Shown piece after piece: positions 14,139 to 18,956 of a DNA stretch of 18,956 bases. Every line of letters begins with the position of its first letter. Position 1 is the stretch's first letter. Source of the DNA: DATBMY01 sp036554605 (GTDB lineage Bacteria; Acidobacteriota; Blastocatellia; UBA7656); NCBI GenBank assembly GCA_036554605.1, contig DATBMY010000396.1, forward strand, positions 1-18,956. Reading direction: 5' to 3'. The translations under genes were made by a program, and so were the position numbers. The notes beneath the pieces were generated by a model. The model made no database searches. It worked only from the letters and a program-made list of their open reading frames with translations, and was not told where the DNA came from.

Positions 14139-17100
14139 ATGACGCGACCGGCCTCGGGCGATCCATTTTTCGAGAAAGGACTTCCCTCAAACGTCGAAGC
14201 AGAGCGCTCTATACTTGGCGCGATACTGCTCGACAACTCGGTCTGTAACCAGGCCATCGAGCTTATACGGCGGGAAGATTTCTTCCTCGATTCGCACCGC
14301 CGCATCTATGAGAAGATGGTCTTTCTCACCGAGCGCGGCCAGCCCATCGACCTCATCACGCTCACCGACGAGCTCAGAAAGGCGGCCGAATTCGAGCAGG
14401 TCGGCGGCGCCACTTACATCGCCTCTCTGATTGACGGCGTTCCGCGGACCGATACGATCGAGCACTACGCGAAGATCGTTAAATCAAAATCGATGCTGCG
14501 CAAGTTGATCACGGCCTCCAACCAGATCATCGCCCGCGCCTTCGAAGAAGAAGACGACCCCGACATCATAATAGATCAGGCCGAGCAGATGATCTTCCAG
14601 ATAGCCGAGGACCGCGTCCGCCAGGGCTTTCAATACATAGGCGACGTTGCGCAGCGCCGTCTCGAACAGATAGAGCAGATGGCCGGCCGGCCCGAGATGA
14701 TAACGGGCGTGCCTACGGGCTTCACCGACTTCGACCAGATGACCTCGGGTCTTCAGCGTCAGGATCTGATCATCATCGCCGCTCGCCCGAGCATGGGCAA
14801 AGCGCAGCCTCTCGACGCGAAGGTGCTGACCGAGACGGGGTGGAAGAGTATGGGCGAGATTCGAGCGGGCGATGATATTGCCTCCGTGGATGGCCGCCCC
14901 TCGACTGTACTTGCGGTATTCCCGCAGGGCGTCAAGCAAATCTATAAAGTAACTTTTTCCGATGGCCGCTTCGCCCAAGCATGCGGCGAGCACCTGTGGC
15001 GAGTCTATTACAGAAGCTGGCCCGAGGCGAAGATACTTACAACAGAAGAAGTCGCGGCTCTGCTAAAGCGGAGGCGATATCAAAAGCGCCTCTGGATTGA
15101 CTTGTGTTCGGGCGATTTTGGGCATAGCGCGCCTCTGCCGTTGGACCCGCGGGTTCTGGGGCTGCTCATCGGCGAGGGAGACTTCAACAATCTAAGATTC
15201 TCAACTGCAAGCAATCTGATCATGAACCGGATAGCCGCCGGCCTGGGTGAAGACTTTGCCTTAAGCGCGTCGGGAAAATATGACTATAGAATCGTGCAGG
15301 CGGCAGGTCATCGCCGGCCCGGATGCTACGGGGTGTGGCCGAATCCTTTGAAAGAAGAGCTGAAGCTTTTGGGGCTATGGGGTTGCCATAGTTATAACAA
15401 ATTCATCCCCGGTCACTACAAAACGGCGAACCGCGAATCTCGACTTCGCTTGTTGCAAGGTCTGCTCGACGCGGATGGATGGGTGGAGCGAACCGGCTCG
15501 GTGAGGTTCGCAACCTCAAGCGAGCGGCTTGCCGATGACGTAGTCGAGCTTGCTCGCTCGCTCGGAGGATGGGCGACAAAGAAAAGCAAGCAGCCGGTCT
15601 ATACGCACAATGGACAGAAGCGGGCCGGGCGGCAATCTTTCGTGGTCAACATCGCCCATCCGAACCCTGCAAGCCTTTTTACGCTCCCTGAAAAACGCGG
15701 CCGGGCCGGGACAATACGAAGGCGGCGCAAAATGCCCACGTTCGCTTCGATTGAGCCAGTCCGGCAAGTGGAAGCTCAATGCATTGCGGTCAGTCATCCG
15801 TCGCAACTCTATATAACCGATAATTATGTCGTTACCCACAACACGGCGCTGGCGCTCAACATGGCGCAGTACGCGGCGAAGAACGGCTCGACGTGCGGCA
15901 TCTTCTCGCTAGAGATGTCGGCCGAGCAACTGGTGTCGCGACTCCTCTGCTCGGAAGCGCGCGTCGACGCGCACCGCTTGAGGACCGGCTATCTCAACCG
16001 AGAAGAGTGGGCGCGGCTTGCCGACGCGCTGCGAAGGCTTTGCGAGACACAGGTCTTTATCGACGATACGCCCGGCATAAGCGTGCTTGAGATGCGCGCC
16101 AAGTGCCGGCGGCTCAAGGCCGAGCACGGGCTCGATATGCTTATCATCGATTACCTGCAACTTGCGTCGGGGCGCGGCCGGACCGAATCGCGCCAGCAGG
16201 AAGTCTCGCAGATTTCGCGCGACCTGAAGGGGCTCGCAAAGGAGCTCGATATTCCGGTCGTCGCCCTTTCGCAGCTATCGCGCGCGCCCGAAACCCGCAG
16301 CGACCACCGCCCCCAACTGAGCGACCTTCGGGAGTCGGGCTGCCTTGCTGGCGAAAGCCTCGTGACTATGGCCGATACGGGAACGGAGGTGCCAATTCGC
16401 GACCTCGTGGGGCGATCTGGCTTTGCCGTTTGGGCACTTAACGAAGACGGATTAAAGATCAAGCGCGCGATTGTGAGCCGGGCTTTTTCGACTGGAACGA
16501 AACCGGTATTCCGATTGACTACCAGGCTGGGGCGAGTGATTCGCGCAACTGCCAATCACAAGTTCCGAACATTTGCGGGGTGGAAGCGGTTGGATGAGCT
16601 AAAACCGGGCGAACGGCTTGCCCTGCCGCGCGAAGTTCCCGGTTCTTATCCCCAGACAATGAGTGATCCCGAGCTGGCGCTGCTCGGTCATTTGATAGGC
16701 GATGGCTGCACACTTCCGCGTCACGCGATTCAGTATACAACCAGAGAGAAAGATCTGGCAGAAACTGTGGCCTCACTGGCGTCAGAGGTATTCGGCCGCG
16801 AAGTTCATCCGCGCATAAAGAGAGAGCGCACATGGTATCAGGTTTACTTATCCTCAACGCGCCATCACACTCATAACGTACGAAGCGCAGTTACAGAATG
16901 GCTCAATGCACTCGGCGTGTTCGGACTGAGGTCTCATGAGAAGAGAATCCCGGCGAAGGTTTTTGAGCAACCGCCGCAAGCCATCGCGTTATTTCTGCGC
17001 CACCTCTGGGCCACAGATGGATGTATTCGGCTAAAGCCGGAGATTTACGCTCCCGCTGTTTACTACGCATCGAGCAGCGAAGAACTCGCGCGCGGTGTGC

Positions 17101-17807
17101 AGTCGTTGTTACTGCGGCTGGGTATTAATTCGTGGCTTCGACGGAGAACCCAAGGTAGTAAAGGTAGAGATCAGTTCCATGTTTCATTAAGCGGAAAGCC
17201 TGACCTGGAGCGTTTCATTAGTATGGTCGGTGCTGTCGGGCAATACAAAAACGAGGCGCTGTTAGCCATATCAGCCTATCTTCACAATCGATCCGCCAAT
17301 ACCAATAGAGATATAATCCCAAGTTCCATTTGGCGAGAACATGTCGTACCAGCAATGCAGGAGTCTAAAATTACAACTCGTCAGATGATGGCCGGTATCA
17401 ACACCAACTATTGCGGTACGCGGCTTTACAGGCAGAACGTAAGCCGCGAACGCGCTGCGCGAATCGCTGAAGCCGTTCACTCTGATTACTTAAGGCTGCT
17501 TTCGGTGAGCGATGTTTATTGGGATCAGGTATTAACGATTGAGCCGGACGGCGAGGACGAAGTCTATGACCTCACCGTCGATTATCTGCATAACTTTATT
17601 GCTAACGGTATTATAGTCCACAACTCGATTGAGCAAGACGCCGACGTGGTCTGCTTCATATACCGCGAAGAGATCTATACGCCGAGCGATGAAAACCGCG
17701 GCACGGCCGAGCTGATTATTGGCAAGCAGCGCAACGGCCCCACGGGGACGGCGCAGCTGGCCTTCCTTAAAGAGTTCACCCGCTTCGAAAACATGTACAG
17801 GGAGTAA
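14139..17807 (+). CDS. dnaB: Replicative DNA helicase DnaB precursor containing two inteins
   Basis: One frame of 1222 residues. The extein parts are residues 1-221, 569-734 and 1163-1222, together 447 residues, the normal length for DnaB, the ring helicase that unwinds DNA ahead of the replisome. The N-terminal domain has LPSNVEAERSILGAILLDN and the linker VPTGFTDFDQMTSGLQRQDL. The Walker A motif ARPSMGK/TALALN is split by intein 1. Walker B is LDMLIIDYLQL; the arginine-finger region is IPVVALSQLSRAPE. The motif LSDLRESG/SIEQDADVV is split by intein 2, and the tail TELIIGKQRNGP-like (AELIIGKQRNGPTGTAQL) is intact. ATG 14139 begins an expected DnaB N-terminus; the Shine-Dalgarno is weak (GGGAC). 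The unspliced precursor cannot have a functional P-loop. Confidence 0.96.
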   Translation: MTRPASGDPFFEKGLPSNVEAERSILGAILLDNSVCNQAIELIRREDFFLDSHRRIYEKMVFLTERGQPIDLITLTDELRKAAEFEQVGGATYIASLIDGVPRTDTIEHYAKIVKSKSMLRKLITASNQIIARAFEEEDDPDIIIDQAEQMIFQIAEDRVRQGFQYIGDVAQRRLEQIEQMAGRPEMITGVPTGFTDFDQMTSGLQRQDLIIIAARPSMGKAQPLDAKVLTETGWKSMGEIRAGDDIASVDGRPSTVLAVFPQGVKQIYKVTFSDGRFAQACGEHLWRVYYRSWPEAKILTTEEVAALLKRRRYQKRLWIDLCSGDFGHSAPLPLDPRVLGLLIGEGDFNNLRFSTASNLIMNRIAAGLGEDFALSASGKYDYRIVQAAGHRRPGCYGVWPNPLKEELKLLGLWGCHSYNKFIPGHYKTANRESRLRLLQGLLDADGWVERTGSVRFATSSERLADDVVELARSLGGWATKKSKQPVYTHNGQKRAGRQSFVVNIAHPNPASLFTLPEKRGRAGTIRRRRKMPTFASIEPVRQVEAQCIAVSHPSQLYITDNYVVTHNTALALNMAQYAAKNGSTCGIFSLEMSAEQLVSRLLCSEARVDAHRLRTGYLNREEWARLADALRRLCETQVFIDDTPGISVLEMRAKCRRLKAEHGLDMLIIDYLQLASGRGRTESRQQEVSQISRDLKGLAKELDIPVVALSQLSRAPETRSDHRPQLSDLRESGCLAGESLVTMADTGTEVPIRDLVGRSGFAVWALNEDGLKIKRAIVSRAFSTGTKPVFRLTTRLGRVIRATANHKFRTFAGWKRLDELKPGERLALPREVPGSYPQTMSDPELALLGHLIGDGCTLPRHAIQYTTREKDLAETVASLASEVFGREVHPRIKRERTWYQVYLSSTRHHTHNVRSAVTEWLNALGVFGLRSHEKRIPAKVFEQPPQAIALFLRHLWATDGCIRLKPEIYAPAVYYASSSEELARGVQSLLLRLGINSWLRRRTQGSKGRDQFHVSLSGKPDLERFISMVGAVGQYKNEALLAISAYLHNRSANTNRDIIPSSIWREHVVPAMQESKITTRQMMAGINTNYCGTRLYRQNVSRERAARIAEAVHSDYLRLLSVSDVYWDQVLTIEPDGEDEVYDLTVDYLHNFIANGIIVHNSIEQDADVVCFIYREEIYTPSDENRGTAELIIGKQRNGPTGTAQLAFLKEFTRFENMYRE
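14802..15842 (+). mobile_element. DnaB intein 1: class 3-type (Ala1, WCT) with LAGLIDADG endonuclease
   Basis: A 347-residue intein (DnaB residues 222-568) inserted between GK and T of the helicase P-loop. It begins A1-QPLDAKVLTETGWKSMGEI, so the Cys1/Ser1 nucleophile of ordinary inteins is missing. Block B reads CGEHLW with H64 and W66, block F reads AQCIAV with C327 in place of the usual Asp, and block G reads VVTHN with T345, H346 and N347, followed by extein Thr. Trp (B:12), Cys (F:4) and Thr (G:5) form the signature of class 3 inteins, in which the block F cysteine makes the first attack. LAGLIDADG-type helices are LGLLIGEGDF (E125) and LQGLLDADGW (D225), so the homing endonuclease looks complete. 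Boundaries follow from restored DnaB homology on both sides. Confidence 0.93.
16341..17624 (+). mobile_element. DnaB intein 2: canonical Cys1 intein with LAGLIDADG endonuclease
   Basis: A 428-residue intein (DnaB residues 735-1162) between LRESG and SIEQD, the same site as the Synechocystis and Rhodothermus DnaB inteins. Splicing motifs are orthodox: C1-LAGESLV, block B RATANHKF (T70, H73), block F EVYDLTVDYLHNF (D410), block G ANGIIVHN (H427, N428), then extein Ser. The endonuclease motifs are LLGHLIGDG (D121) and FLRHLWATDG (D226). Between the endonuclease core and block F, residues about 344-382 (TTRQMMAGINTNY... SRERAARIAEAV) look like a helix-turn-helix DNA-binding addition. By eye, the DNA is less GC-rich and less codon-biased than the exteins, consistent with later acquisition. 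No frameshift or stop interrupts it. Confidence 0.95.
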
Positions 17808-17813
17808 TCGGCA

Positions 17814-17882
17814 GGATGAAGGATAAAGAGAATCGTCAAGCCGATGAAAAGCGGTTCATCCCTCGTAGCTCATCCCTCATCC
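17814..17882. repeat. Imperfect inverted repeat overlapping the start of alr
   Basis: GGATGAAGGATAA (17814-17826) and TCATCCCTCATCC (17870-17882) are complementary at 11 of 13 positions, around a 43-base loop that contains another TTCATCCCTC. The composition (GGATGAGGGATGA) resembles the hairpin at 9881-9954. The element starts 6 bases after the dnaB stop, and the alr ATG at 17816 lies within its left arm, so most of it is translated. Confidence 0.5.
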
Positions 17883-18956
17883 CAGCGGGCCGTCCTACCT
17901 GGGCTGAGATCAACCTCGATAACCTCGTTCATAATTATCAAGTGATGAAAGCTCACCTCGGCGCCGCCGTCCAGATCATGCCCGCCGTCAAGGCCGACGC
18001 CTACGGGCACGGCGCCGTGGAGTGCGCGCTTACGCTCGAGCGGGCGGGCGCCGCGTGGTTCGGGGTAGCGCTGGTCGAAGAAGCGGCGGCGCTCAGAGAC
18101 GCGGGCGTGTCAAAGCCTATACTTTGCCTGGGCGGGTTCTCGGAAGGGCAAGAACAGCTCTTATTCGACCTGAGCCTGGCGCCTGCTCTTTCGCGCCTGG
18201 ACCTGCTTGAGCGGCTCAACGACGCGGCCGGCCGGGCGGGGGTGACGGTCGCTTATCATTTAAAGATCGATACGGGGATGGGCAGGCTCGGCGTGCCGTT
18301 CGATGAGCTGGATACTTTTCTTTCGGGCGCATCGCGCCTTGCAAAAGTACGTATGGATGGCGTGATGACGCATTTTGCTTCGGCCGACGCGGTCGAAGGC
18401 GAACTCTTCACGCGCGGGCAGATGGAGAAGTTTGAGAAGGCTATAGGCCAGGTCCGCCGCGCGGGTTTCGACCCGGCATGGATACATCAATCCAACAGCG
18501 CGGTCTCGCATTCGCAGCCCGGTCTGGGGGGCAACCTCGTGCGTTTGGGCGGCGTGCTGTACGGATTGTGGCGCGACGTTACCAACCCGGCGATAGAGCC
18601 GCTCGACTGGCGCCCGGTTATGTCGCTTCGAACGAGCATAGTGCTTCTCAAGACGGTCCCGGCCGGGACGCCTCTGGGTTATGGCGGCACCTTTGTAACG
18701 GAGCGAGAGAGTCGAATAGCCACGCTTGGCATAGGGTATGCGGACGGCTTTCGGCGGGCCCTGTCGAATCTCGGGCGGGTGCTGGTGCGGGGCCAGTTCG
18801 CGCCCGTGGTGGGTCGAATCAGCATGGATTTGACCCTTATAGACGTCACGGACGTGGCGGGGGCCGAAGCCGGCGATGAGGTAATTCTCATCGGCCGGCA
18901 GGGCGATAGTTCGATAACGGCCGAAGAGGTTGCCGAAGAGATTCAGACAATCTCCT
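17816..18956 (+). CDS. alr: Alanine racemase, truncated by the window edge
   Basis: 380 codons are visible before the window ends; only a short C-terminal piece is missing. Alr interconverts L- and D-alanine with PLP to supply D-Ala for peptidoglycan. Seen are PTWAEINLDNLVHNYQVM, the PLP lysine motif PAVKADAYGHG (K59), HLKIDTGMGRLG, MTHFASAD, IHQSNSAV, VRLGGVLYG, the catalytic-tyrosine segment IGYADGFRR and GRISMDLTLIDV. The only available start is ATG 17816, 8 bases after dnaB. This gives about 26 extra residues (MKDKENRQADEKRFIPRSSS...) before the normal Alr beginning. That extension is encoded by an inverted repeat. No in-frame start codon lies between it and the conserved core, so it is probably really translated. 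Confidence 0.93.
   Translation, partial: MKDKENRQADEKRFIPRSSSLIPAGRPTWAEINLDNLVHNYQVMKAHLGAAVQIMPAVKADAYGHGAVECALTLERAGAAWFGVALVEEAAALRDAGVSKPILCLGGFSEGQEQLLFDLSLAPALSRLDLLERLNDAAGRAGVTVAYHLKIDTGMGRLGVPFDELDTFLSGASRLAKVRMDGVMTHFASADAVEGELFTRGQMEKFEKAIGQVRRAGFDPAWIHQSNSAVSHSQPGLGGNLVRLGGVLYGLWRDVTNPAIEPLDWRPVMSLRTSIVLLKTVPAGTPLGYGGTFVTERESRIATLGIGYADGFRRALSNLGRVLVRGQFAPVVGRISMDLTLIDVTDVAGAEAGDEVILIGRQGDSSITAEEVAEEIQTIS

Noticed and set aside
14139..17807. Reading the long dnaB frame as a fusion protein or assembly error
   Set aside because: Both insertions begin and end with intein splicing motifs, and the flanking DnaB motifs (P-loop and LRESG/SIEQD) rejoin exactly with no frame change.
17816..18956. 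alr as a pseudogene because no stop codon is found
   Set aside because: The frame is open to the window edge with all main motifs present; the missing end is simply outside the window.

Overview
The window is a bacterial chromosomal segment of moderately high GC content with dense housekeeping genes. The order ispE, tRNA-Gln, prs, rplY, pth, rpsF, rpsR, rplI, dnaB, alr, together with rimO-pgpA-cinA to the left, is the type of order I associate with Acidobacteriota and deltaproteobacteria-like lineages. The many GC-rich intergenic hairpins also fit Acidobacteriota. This assignment is inference from gene order and was not tested by a search.

Layout. Positions 1-3294 (+) hold the 3' end of rimO, then pgpA (phospholipid synthesis), a NadD-like adenylyltransferase, a two-domain CinA/PncC protein and a GNAT acetyltransferase, packed almost without gaps. 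Positions 3275-5555 (-) hold a two-gene operon: a diiron ferritin-like/R2-like protein, then a membrane-anchored M19 dipeptidase whose start codon lies one base after the upstream stop. A perfect 12-bp inverted repeat sits between this operon and a divergent, secreted HEAT-repeat protein (5763-7202, +). A MITE-like inverted-repeat element (about 7230-7355) separates that gene from a convergent ECF sigma/anti-sigma pair (8737 down to 7393, -).

From 8871 to the right edge everything is on +: ispE, tRNA-Gln(UUG), prs, rplY, pth, rpsF-rpsR, rplI, dnaB and a right-truncated alr. Several spacers in this run carry long imperfect hairpins (9881-9954, 11615-11722, 13163-13287, 17814-17882). The last one is translated as the N-terminus of alr. 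The rpsF leader can fold so that its Shine-Dalgarno sequence is paired with an exact upstream anti-SD.

The most notable feature is dnaB (14139-17807). It is one uninterrupted 1222-residue frame containing two inteins. Intein 1 (347 aa) splits the helicase P-loop between GK and T. It starts with Ala instead of Cys or Ser and carries the Trp/Cys/Thr signature of the unusual class 3 splicing mechanism. Intein 2 (428 aa) is a conventional Cys1 intein at the site also used by the Synechocystis DnaB intein. Both carry LAGLIDADG homing-endonuclease motifs. Removing both leaves a normal-length DnaB of 447 residues, so production of the replicative helicase would depend on two mechanistically different protein-splicing reactions.
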